The notes: generated from the letters alone by a model not told the origin. Positions 36,710 through 46,243 are shown, numbered from the stretch's first letter. The stretch is 64,000 nt of DNA from Defluviicoccus sp. (GCA_029624735.1 JARSSM010000021.1:1-64000); one strand, 5' to 3'. Program-made: numbers and translations.

Positions 36710-36844
36710 ATGACCTACGGTCTCCCCGCTCTTGTGCCGACGACGAATGCCCCCGCTCAGTTGACGGTCACGCCCCGTATGCACCGCCTCGCGATGGCGT
36801 CGCTCAACCTCTACCGCCTGCGTCTCGCCTACCGCGCCGCGTAG
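36710..36844 (+). CDS. Unknown 44-residue small protein
   Basis: The ATG 36710 is preceded at optimal distance by GGAGGTGA, a nearly perfect Shine-Dalgarno. The product MTYGLPALVPTTNAPAQLTV followed by TPRMHRLAMASLNLYRLRLA and YRAA has a Pro/Thr-rich first half and a basic amphipathic helix in the second half (Leu/Tyr/Arg pattern LNLYRLRLAYR), which could touch membrane or nucleic acid. There is no Cys, no signal peptide and no match to a family I know. A CtrA-like box upstream hints at cell-cycle control. Confidence 0.55.
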   Translation: MTYGLPALVPTTNAPAQLTVTPRMHRLAMASLNLYRLRLAYRAA

Positions 36845-37147
36845 GGCAGACGCAGTTACGTGCGTCAAGTTCAGCAAGTTGAGCATGGTCGCGGCGCGCC
36901 TTCGCCTGCGCGCAATAGTTAATTGTGCAATACTGATATGCGCGTAACGCGCTTGTTGTTGCGCGCGTGCGTGGTAACCTATCCGGTTCAAAAGAGACAG
37001 AAAGCGGGCGCCGGGAGGCGCCATTGCCTAACGGGGGTCGCGACCTTGCGGAAGCTGGCAAGCAAGGCTTGGCTTTCGTACGGCTGACCCCGCTGAAGTG
37101 CTCCCTCCCCGGCAGCTGGCCGCTTTCGGGACCTTGAGGAGGGCGCC
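36845..37147 (+). other. 303-bp leader upstream of the RTX/ELWKSDGT protein gene
   Basis: No gene is seen. It holds AT-rich sequence near 36915-36945 (promoter candidate region), a perfect hairpin GGCGCC-GGGA-GGCGCC (37007-37022), and a long-range pairing GGGGTC (37034-37039) with GACCCC (37086-37091). The latter encloses AAGCTGGCAAGCAAGGCTTG-like arms, as if the 5' UTR were structured. The gene's ribosome binding site GAGGAGGG lies at its end. I could not match it to a riboswitch class. Confidence 0.4.
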
Positions 37148-39505
37148 ATGCCGGCCACAATCTTCCATGACATCACCGACAACACCAACCGCAGCCAGTT
37201 CAAGGCCGTTTACGCTGGTGACGATTCGATTGACGGCACCGGCGGCGCCGACCGCATTCGCGGCTGGGCGGGCCGGGACACCATTCTGGGCGAGGGCGGC
37301 AACGACGAGATCCGCGGCGATGGCGTCGGGGCGCCCTATGATCCGGATCTGCCCGATACCGATCCGGTCAAGTTCGCCGACAGCATCCTCGCCGGTGCCG
37401 GTAACGACTCGGTCTGGGGCGGCGGCGGCAACGACACGCTCCTCGGCGAGGACGGTAGCGACCGGCTCTACGGCCAAGGGGGCGGCGATTCGATCGACGG
37501 CAGCCGTGGCGTGGATGAAATCAACGGCGGCGAGAACAACGATACCTGCCGCGGCGGTGCCGACAACGACTGGATCGCCGGCGGCCCGGGCTTGGACTCG
37601 CTCTATGGCGATGACGGCAACGACAAGATCTACGCCTTCGCACCGGACTCCGAGGCATCGCGCTGGGGCTGGATCGATGATGGCACGGGCGATCAGATCA
37701 GCGGCGGTAACGGCAACGACACGCTGATCGGCGGCAAAGGCATCGACACGCTCACGGGCGGCGCCGGAAGAGATTCAATGTCCGGCAGCAGCGGCGACGA
37801 CATCTTCCGCTATGGCGCGGCGAGTGAGACCGGCAACAGCCTCACCACCTGCGATGTCATCACCGACTTTGCGCCCGGCCACGACAAGATCGACTTGCAC
37901 GATTTCGATGCCAGCACGGCGGTCCCCGGCGAGAATGCCTTCGTCTGGCGCGGCAGCAGGCCATTCACCACCAGCGCGGAAGGCGAATTGCGCTACCAGA
38001 AATACGACAACCCAGGCACCGCGAACGACTACACGGTGATTTTCGGCGATACGGATTCCGATACGGCGAGCGAGTTCCAGATCAAGCTGCAGGGCCTCGT
38101 GACCCTGACCCAGGCGGACTTCATCCTCGGACCCGTTGGGGCCAAGGTCGTCTTCTCGGCCAACGACGGCACCCATGGCCGGGAGCTGTGGCGCTCGGAC
38201 GGGACGGATGCCGGCACGGTGCTGGTCAAGGATATCAACCCCGGTGGCGACAGCTACCCAAGCGGCCTCACCAACGTCAACGGCACGCTGTTCTTTATCG
38301 CCGACGACGGCACCAGTGGTTACGAGCTGTGGAAATCGGACGGCACGGCGGCCGGCACGGTGCTGGTTAAGGATATCAACCCCGGATCTGGCGGGATCGA
38401 CCCGGGCGACCTCGCCAACGTCAACGGCACCCTGTTCTTCGGCGCCAACGACGGTACCAGCGGTTCTGAGCTGTGGAAGTCCGACGGCACCGCGGCCGGG
38501 ACGGTACTGGTGAAGGACATCAACCCCGGCGGCTACAGCTCCATCTATTGGTGGCAAAACCCTCCCACTGATGTCAACGGTACGCTGTTCTTTCAAGCCG
38601 ACGACGGTACAGGCGGGCAGGAGCTGTGGAAGTCTGACGGCACTGCCGCCGGCACCGTGCTGGTCAAGGACATCAACCCCGGCGGTGGCGGCAGCGGCCC
38701 AGGCGGGCTCACGAATGTCAACGGCACGCTGTTCTTCAGTGCCGATAACGGCACCGGCGGGTGGGAGCTGTGGAAATCGAACGGCACCGCTGCCGGCACG
38801 GTGCTGGTCAAGGATATCAACCCGGGCGGTGGCGGAAGCGACCTAGGCAACCTCACCAACGTCAACGGCACGCTGTTCTTTACCGCCGATGATGGCACCA
38901 GCGGTTCCGAGCTGTGGAAATCGAACGGCACCGCCGCCGGCACGGTGCTGGTCAAGGACATCAACCCGGGCGGTAATGGCAGCGCCCCCAGCAGTCTGAC
39001 GAACTTCAAGGGTGCGCTGTTCTTCAACGCCAACGACGGCACCAACGGCGGAGGCGATCTGTGGAAGTCAGACGGCACCGCAGCCGGCACGGTGCTGGTC
39101 AAGGACATCGACGCCGTCGATCCGCTGAGGCCGGATTGGGACGGCTGGATAGGGGCCCTAACGAGTGTCAACGGCGTGCTGTTCTTTTCACGGACGCAAA
39201 GGGATGTAGGGCGATTAGAGGAGGTACTCTGGAAGTCGGACGGTACGGAAGCCGGCACGGTGCCCGTCACGGGAAAATTTGGCAACGCCCTGGATGGGCT
39301 CAACAATGCCAACGGCACGCTCATCTTCAGCGCCGGTGAACAGGTGGTCGCCCCCCATAGCGGGGGCGGGCTAGGAATGGACCTTTGGAAGTCCGATGGC
39401 ACGGAGGCTGGCACGGTGATGGTCAAGGACATCTGGCCAGGACAATATTATTATGAGGCACCGAACCCGGCCGGCATCACCCCCTTCGACTTCGTCCTGG
39501 TTTGA
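37148..39505 (+). CDS. RTX calcium-binding protein with nine ELWKSDGT repeats
   Basis: This 785-residue protein has no Sec signal. Residues about 30-220 hold RTX nonapeptide repeats (GGxGxDxxx; e.g. GAGNDSVWGGGGNDTLLGED, GGNGNDTLIGGKGIDTLTGG) ending in the serralysin-like DVITDFAPGHDKIDLHDFDA. Residues about 335-785 consist of nine copies of a roughly 48-residue unit ELWKSDGTAAGTVLVKDINP followed by LTNVNGTLFFxADDGTxG; several copies are almost identical in DNA, showing recent expansion. RTX proteins bind calcium outside the cell and usually leave by type I secretion; here the RTX block is N-terminal instead of C-terminal. Probably a secreted or surface protein; ligand unknown. Confidence 0.88.
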   Translation: MPATIFHDITDNTNRSQFKAVYAGDDSIDGTGGADRIRGWAGRDTILGEGGNDEIRGDGVGAPYDPDLPDTDPVKFADSILAGAGNDSVWGGGGNDTLLGEDGSDRLYGQGGGDSIDGSRGVDEINGGENNDTCRGGADNDWIAGGPGLDSLYGDDGNDKIYAFAPDSEASRWGWIDDGTGDQISGGNGNDTLIGGKGIDTLTGGAGRDSMSGSSGDDIFRYGAASETGNSLTTCDVITDFAPGHDKIDLHDFDASTAVPGENAFVWRGSRPFTTSAEGELRYQKYDNPGTANDYTVIFGDTDSDTASEFQIKLQGLVTLTQADFILGPVGAKVVFSANDGTHGRELWRSDGTDAGTVLVKDINPGGDSYPSGLTNVNGTLFFIADDGTSGYELWKSDGTAAGTVLVKDINPGSGGIDPGDLANVNGTLFFGANDGTSGSELWKSDGTAAGTVLVKDINPGGYSSIYWWQNPPTDVNGTLFFQADDGTGGQELWKSDGTAAGTVLVKDINPGGGGSGPGGLTNVNGTLFFSADNGTGGWELWKSNGTAAGTVLVKDINPGGGGSDLGNLTNVNGTLFFTADDGTSGSELWKSNGTAAGTVLVKDINPGGNGSAPSSLTNFKGALFFNANDGTNGGGDLWKSDGTAAGTVLVKDIDAVDPLRPDWDGWIGALTSVNGVLFFSRTQRDVGRLEEVLWKSDGTEAGTVPVTGKFGNALDGLNNANGTLIFSAGEQVVAPHSGGGLGMDLWKSDGTEAGTVMVKDIWPGQYYYEAPNPAGITPFDFVLV

Positions 39506-39880
39506 GCGTCTCTGGGCTCAAGAGACCGCCGGCGGGCTCCCAACCGCCGGCGGCTCTCACTCGCACCCGAAAGCCAACCCGGGCGCCCATGGCGGCGACA
39601 GGGCGGCGTCATCGAACCGGCCGGATCGCTCGGCTCGGCGCATGGCGCTGACGGCCGTGGCCGTGCGTGCTCCGTTCGCGTTCTGACGGGCTGCGGTCGG
39701 CATCGGAGACCGGTGTGACGGCAGTCGATCCTTCGCCGAAAGAGACGATCACCCCCTTTCCGGTCAGCGACCGCAACGCCACACCGACGCCGGGATTTCG
39801 GCCCGGCGGCGATAAAATCGTCAAGCGCGTTGACTGAAACCGCGATCGCAATAAGATCGGCCGCTACGCTCACGTGGTAT
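39506..39880. other. 375-bp intergenic region before tRNA-Arg(CCG)
   Basis: Apart from the hairpin at 39522-39558, no gene is seen. Short minus-strand frames at 39609-39851 are Ser/Arg-rich chance frames. The 30-40 bp before the tRNA (CGCGTTGACTGAAACC near 39826-39841, ATAAGATCGG near 39851) are relatively AT-rich and may contain the tRNA promoter (TTGACT at 39832). Confidence 0.45.
39522..39558 (+). terminator. Strong GC hairpin after the RTX gene
   Basis: CCGCCGGCGG at 39526-39535 pairs perfectly with 39544-39553 around an 8-nt loop, extended by GAG/CTC ends, 17 bp after the RTX gene stop. It lacks a U-tract, so termination is likely but not certain. Confidence 0.6.
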
Positions 39881-39956
<76 letters not shown>

Positions 39957-40146
39957 TCTGGCGGCGACAGTGCGTGGAACGCGCGGCTTGTCTGAAGGCG
40001 GGGCGCGGTTCCGCTAACGAGCGATGAGCGGCAGATCAGGCGGCCTGCTGGCCTATGCCGCAGCGCTCTTGCCCGCTGCCGATCGGTAGTGCGCTCGGCC
40101 AACGAGAACGCTCCTGATACGAGCGCTTGGCGTCAAGTAGGCAGGG

Positions 40147-42432
40147 GTGGGCGTGGCTGGGATTCGGATGTGGCTCAAGGGGCTGATGCTGGGTGCTGCC
40201 ATCGGTTGCATCAGCGCTGCCTTTGCGCTCTCTCCCGCCGGTATCGCGCTGGAGGAAAGCCTCGGCCTGCCGCTCTTGTTCGCCATTCGCGGCCGGATTC
40301 CGCCGCCACCGGAAGTGGCCGTCGTCGCGATCAATCAACGCGCAGCCGAAGCGCTGGAGTTGCCTCCGCATCCGCGGAATTGGCCACGGTCCGTGCATGG
40401 CGAGCTCGTCGATACGCTGGTTGCACACGGTGCCAGCGCTATTGTGTTCGACTTGCGCTTCGAGAAAAGGCCGGACGAGAGCGGCGAGAGCGGCGAAACC
40501 GACAGGAGCGACGAGAGCGAGAATGAGGCGTTCGCGGCTGCGGTCGAGCGTGCTAATCGGGTTGTTCTTCTTGAGCACATGGACAAACGGTTGGAGTCGT
40601 TCGCGATAGACAAGGGAGGTACGGGCGCGACCGCCGAAACAGATCACGCTACGGGGCCGGTCGAGCCGCTTGCCCGGGCGGCCACCGTCGTCGCGCCATT
40701 TCTGCTTCCGAAAACAGCCGGCAACGTCAACCAGTTCTGGGCGTTCTGGCCGGGCGACGGGCCGGTTGCCACCATCCCCACGGCTGCGTTGTGGCTGCAT
40801 GCGCTACGAACAGACCGCGGCGCTTTGCCGCCGATCCAGGCTCTTGTCGCCGGCGAGCAACGGAGGTTGGCGGCAGCGGCAGGGGGCGACGGCGCGCTGT
40901 CGGTGCGCGAGATGCTGGTCCGCGCGCGGGAGGGACTGGCCGGGCGCAGCGATATCGTAGCAGCCCTCGGCGCGGGTGGCGACCCGGCAATGCGTCCGTC
41001 AGCGAGCATTCTTACCCGCCGGCTGGCCGCTCTGTTCGCCGGTTCCGACATCCGCTACCTCAATTTCTATGGACCGCCAGGGACGATCCCGGTCATCGGT
41101 TACGACGTCCTGATCGCGGCCGCACGCGCGGGAATGCCGGCGGCGATCCGACTTGACGACCGGTGCGTCTTCGTCGGCGTCGCCGACTACAGCACGCCGA
41201 CGCAGGACGACGGCTTCGCGACCGTGTTCACCGGCGCCGACGGGATCGATCTCAGCGGGGTTGAGATCGCTGCGACGGCCTTCGCCAATCTCCTGACGGA
41301 CACCTCCCTGCGCCCGCCTGCGCCCCTGACCAGCGCCGCCATGCTTTTTGTTCTGTGCAGCGTGATCGGTTTCTACGTGCTGGCGGTGCCGGCGCGCCTC
41401 GCGGTGCCGGCAGCACTCGCGCTTGCGGCCGCCTATGTGGCGGTGGCGCAGATCCTGTTCAATCGCGCAGCGTTGTGGCTGCCACTGGTCACGCCGGCGT
41501 TCGCGATCGCGCTGTTGGTCGTGTCCGCGCTCTACTGCCACTATGTCGTCGCGCGCCGGCAGCGGGAGAAAATGCAGCAGGCGATCAGCTATTACATCCC
41601 CGAGCGGGTCGTGCAGGGCTTCGCCGATAGCGGTGGCGACATGAGCGCGGCCAACGAGGTCGTATACGCAACGTGTCTCGCTGCCGACATGGAGGACTTC
41701 ACGCCGCTGGCCGAGGGGATGCGGCCGGGTGAGGTGGCCTCGCTGCTCAATTCCTACTTCGATGCAATTGCCAAGCCGATCAACGATCGCAAGGCCGATG
41801 TTGTCGAGTTCCGCGCTGACGGCATGATGTGCGCGTGGACGGCGCCGCAGCCCCAGGCGGAGGTCCGTGCCCGGGCGTGCGCCGCCGCAATCGGCGCCCG
41901 TGATGCGGCCGCGGCCTTCGCGGCAAAGGTCGCACCCAGGCCGCTGGGCGTGCGCCTCGGCCTGCACGACGGCGAAGTGTTCGTCGGCCATTCCGGCGGC
42001 GGCGGTCGCTTTGTCTACGGCATTGTCGGCGACATCGCCAACACAGCGGCCCGGATCGAAGGCCTTAACCGCTACCTCGGGACGCGCCTGCTTGCGAGCG
42101 CCGGTGTGGTCCGGGCCCTCGATCACTTGCGCGTCCGGCCGGTCGGCCAGTTCATTCTGAAAGGCAAGAACGAGCCGCTGTCGATCGTCGAAATCGTCGG
42201 CCGGCGCGATACCGTCAGCGTTCAGACCGAGACGCTGTGCCGGCGCTTCGCCGTTGCCTTGCAGGCTTTTTCCGCCGGCAATGCCGAGGCGGCACAGGTG
42301 CTCTTTGCCGCGCTCTTGCGTGATTATCCGGCCGACGGGCCGAGCCGCTTTTATCTCAACCGACTGCTGGGGGAGGAGGGGGGACAGGCAGGCCAGGAGG
42401 CGCCGATGATTATCCGGATGGGAACGAAATGA
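40147..42432 (+). CDS. CHASE2-domain class III adenylate/guanylate cyclase
   Basis: The 761-residue protein starts GTG 40147. An N-terminal membrane segment (MWLKGLMLGAAIGCISAAFA) precedes a periplasmic CHASE2 sensor (about 30-385; PPPEVAVVAINQRAAEAL, AIVFDLRFEKRPDES). Then come three transmembrane helices (about 393-465), ending near FAIALLVVSALYCHYVVARR, and a cyclase catalytic domain (about 500-670). Both metal aspartates (LAADMEDFTPLAEG, EFRADGMMCAW) and the GDIANTAARIEGLNR motif are present, so it should be active; substrate choice (ATP or GTP) is not clear. A C-terminal TPR-like tail follows. Its stop overlaps the start of the FecR-TPR-barrel gene (ATGA), implying one signalling unit. 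Confidence 0.9.
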   Translation: MGVAGIRMWLKGLMLGAAIGCISAAFALSPAGIALEESLGLPLLFAIRGRIPPPPEVAVVAINQRAAEALELPPHPRNWPRSVHGELVDTLVAHGASAIVFDLRFEKRPDESGESGETDRSDESENEAFAAAVERANRVVLLEHMDKRLESFAIDKGGTGATAETDHATGPVEPLARAATVVAPFLLPKTAGNVNQFWAFWPGDGPVATIPTAALWLHALRTDRGALPPIQALVAGEQRRLAAAAGGDGALSVREMLVRAREGLAGRSDIVAALGAGGDPAMRPSASILTRRLAALFAGSDIRYLNFYGPPGTIPVIGYDVLIAAARAGMPAAIRLDDRCVFVGVADYSTPTQDDGFATVFTGADGIDLSGVEIAATAFANLLTDTSLRPPAPLTSAAMLFVLCSVIGFYVLAVPARLAVPAALALAAAYVAVAQILFNRAALWLPLVTPAFAIALLVVSALYCHYVVARRQREKMQQAISYYIPERVVQGFADSGGDMSAANEVVYATCLAADMEDFTPLAEGMRPGEVASLLNSYFDAIAKPINDRKADVVEFRADGMMCAWTAPQPQAEVRARACAAAIGARDAAAAFAAKVAPRPLGVRLGLHDGEVFVGHSGGGGRFVYGIVGDIANTAARIEGLNRYLGTRLLASAGVVRALDHLRVRPVGQFILKGKNEPLSIVEIVGRRDTVSVQTETLCRRFAVALQAFSAGNAEAAQVLFAALLRDYPADGPSRFYLNRLLGEEGGQAGQEAPMIIRMGTK

Positions 42433-45400
42433 AGGCGCGGCGACGCCTGCTCCCGCGCCCTCCGAAGGCGGATGGATCGAACCGCCGAGCCCGCGCGGCG
42501 GTGCTTGGCCTGATCGCTGCGTGCCTGACCACGATGGGGACGGTGAGCGGGCACGCGGCCGAAAAGTGCACACCCGTCGCGGGACGCATCGCCTCCGTTG
42601 AAGGCAGCGTCGAGGTCTCCAACGACGCCGGATCGATCTGGCGGCCGGCCGTTCTGAACGAACTGGTCTGCGTCGGCGCCCTGGTCCGGGTCGGCCCCAA
42701 CAGCCGTGCCCTGGTCGCACTCGCGAACGAGTCGGTCCTGCGCCTGAAGGAACGCACGACCTTGCGGATGATGGCGCCGCTTCAAAACGAAACAACGTTT
42801 GTCGCCCTCGTGCGCGGCGTCGTCCAGTTCTTCAGCCGACAGCCGCGTGGGCTGCAGGTGTCGACGCCTTACGTCAACGCCTCGGTCCAGGGGACGGAGT
42901 TCCTGGTTCAGGTCGACAGCGAGCGCACCGCCGTGAGCGTGTTCGAGGGCGTTGTTGCGATGACCAACGAGCAGGGTGAGGTCAAGCTGGCCCGCGGCGA
43001 GTCTGGCCAGGCCGAACCGGCGCAGGCACCCGCGCGCACCATTCTCGCCCGCCCACGCGACGCCGTGCAGTGGGCGATCCATTATCCCGATGTGCTGGAC
43101 GGTCTCGCCGACCGCTCCGGGCGCAGCGCCGGATCGCTGCCGCCAGCCGTGCAGGAGGCCATTGCGCTCTTCCATCGCGGCGACATCTCTGGCGCTTTGG
43201 CGCGCCTCACACCAGCCGCTGGCGAAACGGTTGCAGCGGACGATGCCGCGCTGCGGGCAGTGTATCGGGCGGCGATCCTGCTCTCGGTCGGTCGGGTGAC
43301 GGAGGCGCGCACAGCGCTCGATGCCGCCCGCGCCGGGGCACCAGCGGACGATGGGCGCGCGGACGCTCTTGCCGCCATCATCAGCGTCAGCCAGAACGAC
43401 AGGGCGGCGGCTCTCACCGAGGCGCGTCGCGCCACCGAAGCCGGACCACGGCAGGCGGCCCCGCAGATTGCGCTGTCTTATGCCTTGCAGGCCAGTTTCC
43501 AGCTCGAAGCAGCACGGGACGCGCTGCTGAAGGCTGTCGCCGTCGAGCCGGACAATGCACTGGCCTGGGCGCGGCTGGCCGAGCTGTGGCTTGCGCTCGG
43601 CAACGTACGTGAGGCCCGCAGGGCGGCGGATCGTGCCGAGGCGCTCAGCCCCGATGTCGAGCGGGTGCAGACGGTGCGCGGCTTTGCGGCGCTGGCCGAG
43701 ATCCGGACCCGTGCTGCCCGCGCGGCGTTTGAACGCGCGATTACGCTTGATCCGGCGAGTCCGCTGCCGCGCTTTGGCTTGGGGCTGGCGAAGATCCGCG
43801 ACGGCGCGCTTGCGGATGGCAGGGCGGATATCGAGGTCGCCGTCGGACTCGATTCCGAGCGCTCGCTCCTGCGCAGCTACCTCGGCAAGGCTTACTACGA
43901 GGAGCGCCGAGAACCACTCTCTGGCCGCCAGTACAACATCGCCAAAGAGATGGATCCGGCCGATCCGACGCCCTGGTTCTACAGCGCCTTGTTGAAGCAG
44001 AGCGAGAACCGGCCAGTCGAGGCGCTGTCCGACCTTGAGAATTCGATCCGCCTCAATGACAACCGCGCCGTCTACCGATCACGCGCGCTCCTCGATAGTG
44101 ACCGCGCGTCGCGCCAAGCTGGTTTGGCGCGGATTTACAACGACCTCGGCTTCTCGCAACTGGGCCAGAACGAAGCATCGAGATCGCTGGCACTTGACCC
44201 TGCCTCGCCTTCCGCGCACCGCTTCCTGGCCGATACGTACTCTGGCGTGCAACGCCGCGAGATTGCGCGCGTCAGTGAGCTGCTGCAGGCGCAACTGCTG
44301 CAGGACATCAACATCAATCCGGTCCAGCCGAGCATGGGCGACAAGCGGCTTAACATCACCGCCCCGGCCGGCCCGACACGGCCCGGCTTGAACGAATTCA
44401 ATTCCTTGTTCGAGCGCAATCAGGCGCGTCTCGACGTGACTGGGGAGGTAGGGAACCACTCGACCTACGGCAATGAGGCGGTCGTCTCTGGCATCTATGA
44501 CCAATTCTCGTTGAGCGCAGGGCAACTTCACTATTCGACCGACGGCTTCCGACGCAACGCCGACATCACGCATAACGTCTACAACGTGTTTGGGCAGGCC
44601 GCCCTCAGCCCCGAGGTCAATGTTCAGGGCGAATTCCGCAGGCGCTCAACACGCGAGGGCAACCTGCGCATCACGTTCGATCCGGAGGTCTACTTTGCCG
44701 ACGACAACCGCGATTTCAACGAAACGATGGGCAGGTTCGGCCTGCGGGTAAGCCCCACGGCTTCGACCGACATCATCGCCTCGGTGATCGGCGACGACCA
44801 GAGGGAAAATGGACAGGGCTACCGGATCGACGGGCGGATCTGGCAAAGCGAGGCCGAGATCTTGACCCGCGGCCAGTCCTGGAATGCGATCGCCGGCGCC
44901 GGCGGCTACCGGCAGGATGAAAATGCCAAGGTCGACGGCTTCCCCAGCCGGTTCGACCTCGACGCCGATCAGGCAAGCGTATACGCATACGGCAACGTCG
45001 AACTGCCGACGGATTTCGTGTGGACTGTCGGCTTAGCCTACGACGATTTCGAACAGGCCAACCTGCACCACCAGAAGGTCAGCCCCAAGCTTGGCTTGCA
45101 GGTGGGGCTCAATGATTGGCTCGACCTGCGGCTTGCGGTCTTCCACACGCTGAAACCCGCCCTGCTTGCGGACCGGACCATCCAGCCGACCCAGGTTGCC
45201 GGCTTCAATCAGTTTTACGACGACACCGAGGGCACGACGGCGTGGGTCTACGGGATCGGCCTCGACGCGCGCGTCGCCAGCGCTCTGCACGTCGGTTTTG
45301 AGTACACACACCGTTCCATCGACGAGCAGATCTATGACCTGACGGCGGAGCGGCTAAACGGCGACAGTCGCGAGGAGGACACCGGGCGCGTCTATGCCTA

Positions 45401-45818
45401 CTGGACGCCGCATCGCTTCTGGGCACTCTCGGCCGAAGTGGTGTACGATGTCTATGATGCGGGGCAGGGGGCGAATTCGATTGTCTTGAATCAGGTCGAC
45501 ACCTTGAGCGCGCCGGTTTCGGTGCGCTTCTTTCATCCGTCCGGCTTCTTCAGCACGCTGACGACGACGCCGGTCTACCAGGACTCCAATGGCAATTTCG
45601 ATGACGAGGAGGGCAGCGATACCTTTGTGCTGGTTGACGCCGCGATCGGCTACCGCTTTCCGAAACGGCGCGGGCAAGTCTCGTTCGAAGTCACTAATCT
45701 TTTCAATTCTGGTATTAAGTACCAAGATGATACGTATCGGACGTTCGGCAACGAATCGACCGTAAGCCCGTACTCGCCAGAGCGGGCGTTCATCGGCCGG
45801 TTGACGCTGAATTTCTAG
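42429..45818 (+). CDS. FecR domain - TPR - outer-membrane beta-barrel protein
   Basis: The 1129-residue protein has a signal peptide ending near GHAA (residue 44). A FecR domain (about 50-190: AGRIASVEGSVEVSNDAGSI; GVVQFFSRQPRGLQVSTPYV; SVQGTEFLV) is followed by TPR-type repeats (about 230-620: NALAWARLAELWLALGNVRE) and a C-terminal barrel (about 680-1129) with alternating strands, ending in FIGRLTLNF with terminal Phe as for BAM substrates. The last 150 residues (GQVSFEVTNLFNSGIKYQDD) look TonB-receptor-like, but no plug or TonB box is seen. It is coupled to the CHASE2 cyclase. Such large FecR-TPR proteins are poorly characterised; it may export or sense a polymer at the surface. Confidence 0.85.
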   Translation: MKARRRLLPRPPKADGSNRRARAAVLGLIAACLTTMGTVSGHAAEKCTPVAGRIASVEGSVEVSNDAGSIWRPAVLNELVCVGALVRVGPNSRALVALANESVLRLKERTTLRMMAPLQNETTFVALVRGVVQFFSRQPRGLQVSTPYVNASVQGTEFLVQVDSERTAVSVFEGVVAMTNEQGEVKLARGESGQAEPAQAPARTILARPRDAVQWAIHYPDVLDGLADRSGRSAGSLPPAVQEAIALFHRGDISGALARLTPAAGETVAADDAALRAVYRAAILLSVGRVTEARTALDAARAGAPADDGRADALAAIISVSQNDRAAALTEARRATEAGPRQAAPQIALSYALQASFQLEAARDALLKAVAVEPDNALAWARLAELWLALGNVREARRAADRAEALSPDVERVQTVRGFAALAEIRTRAARAAFERAITLDPASPLPRFGLGLAKIRDGALADGRADIEVAVGLDSERSLLRSYLGKAYYEERREPLSGRQYNIAKEMDPADPTPWFYSALLKQSENRPVEALSDLENSIRLNDNRAVYRSRALLDSDRASRQAGLARIYNDLGFSQLGQNEASRSLALDPASPSAHRFLADTYSGVQRREIARVSELLQAQLLQDININPVQPSMGDKRLNITAPAGPTRPGLNEFNSLFERNQARLDVTGEVGNHSTYGNEAVVSGIYDQFSLSAGQLHYSTDGFRRNADITHNVYNVFGQAALSPEVNVQGEFRRRSTREGNLRITFDPEVYFADDNRDFNETMGRFGLRVSPTASTDIIASVIGDDQRENGQGYRIDGRIWQSEAEILTRGQSWNAIAGAGGYRQDENAKVDGFPSRFDLDADQASVYAYGNVELPTDFVWTVGLAYDDFEQANLHHQKVSPKLGLQVGLNDWLDLRLAVFHTLKPALLADRTIQPTQVAGFNQFYDDTEGTTAWVYGIGLDARVASALHVGFEYTHRSIDEQIYDLTAERLNGDSREEDTGRVYAYWTPHRFWALSAEVVYDVYDAGQGANSIVLNQVDTLSAPVSVRFFHPSGFFSTLTTTPVYQDSNGNFDDEEGSDTFVLVDAAIGYRFPKRRGQVSFEVTNLFNSGIKYQDDTYRTFGNESTVSPYSPERAFIGRLTLNF

Positions 45819-45913
45819 AGCGGGACGCGGCGGCGGGACGACGATCGCGCACGGCAGACACGAATAAGCAAAACAAGAAAAGGCATACACAAAATGGAGC
45901 AAAGGAGGATATT

Positions 45914-46243
45914 ATGACGGATGACGATGAGCCAGTTGAAGTCGAACCGCTGGCTGATGAAAAAATATTCGCGGCATTAGGCAAAGACGTGCGGCTGATC
46001 ATTGCCGAACAGCGGGACGGCACGTTGCGTGCATACTATCCTGCGTTCGGTGCTGCACAATCAGGGCAGTCCTATGGCAAGTATACAACCGTGAGCCTGA
46101 TCTCGCCTGCTGCGGCATCGGTGCCGCCAGCGGTGCAGACATGCATCAACAACGGCTGGAGCTGCCTTCTGCAGGGCAACGGCAGCTGGATCTGCACCCG
46201 CATCATCGGGGGCAAGCGGTATCAGAAGACGGTTTGGCCTTAA
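45914..46243 (+). CDS. Unknown 109-residue protein
   Basis: A very strong AAAGGAGGA ribosome binding site in an A-rich leader precedes ATG 45914. The product begins MTDDDEPVEVEPLADEKIFA, has an acidic N-terminus, a middle beta-type segment (VRLIIAEQRDGTLRAYYPAF) and a C-terminal part with two Cys (QTCINNGWSCLLQGNGSWIC gives a third) that could form disulfides. There is no signal peptide. I do not recognise a family. It lies 95 bp after the FecR-TPR-barrel gene and may be part of the same transcript. Confidence 0.6.
   Translation: MTDDDEPVEVEPLADEKIFAALGKDVRLIIAEQRDGTLRAYYPAFGAAQSGQSYGKYTTVSLISPAAASVPPAVQTCINNGWSCLLQGNGSWICTRIIGGKRYQKTVWP

Noticed and set aside
37021..37100. Possible c-di-GMP (GEMM) riboswitch before the RTX gene
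   Set aside because: The GNRA-type tetraloop receptor and conserved core of the class could not be found; only generic hairpins are seen.
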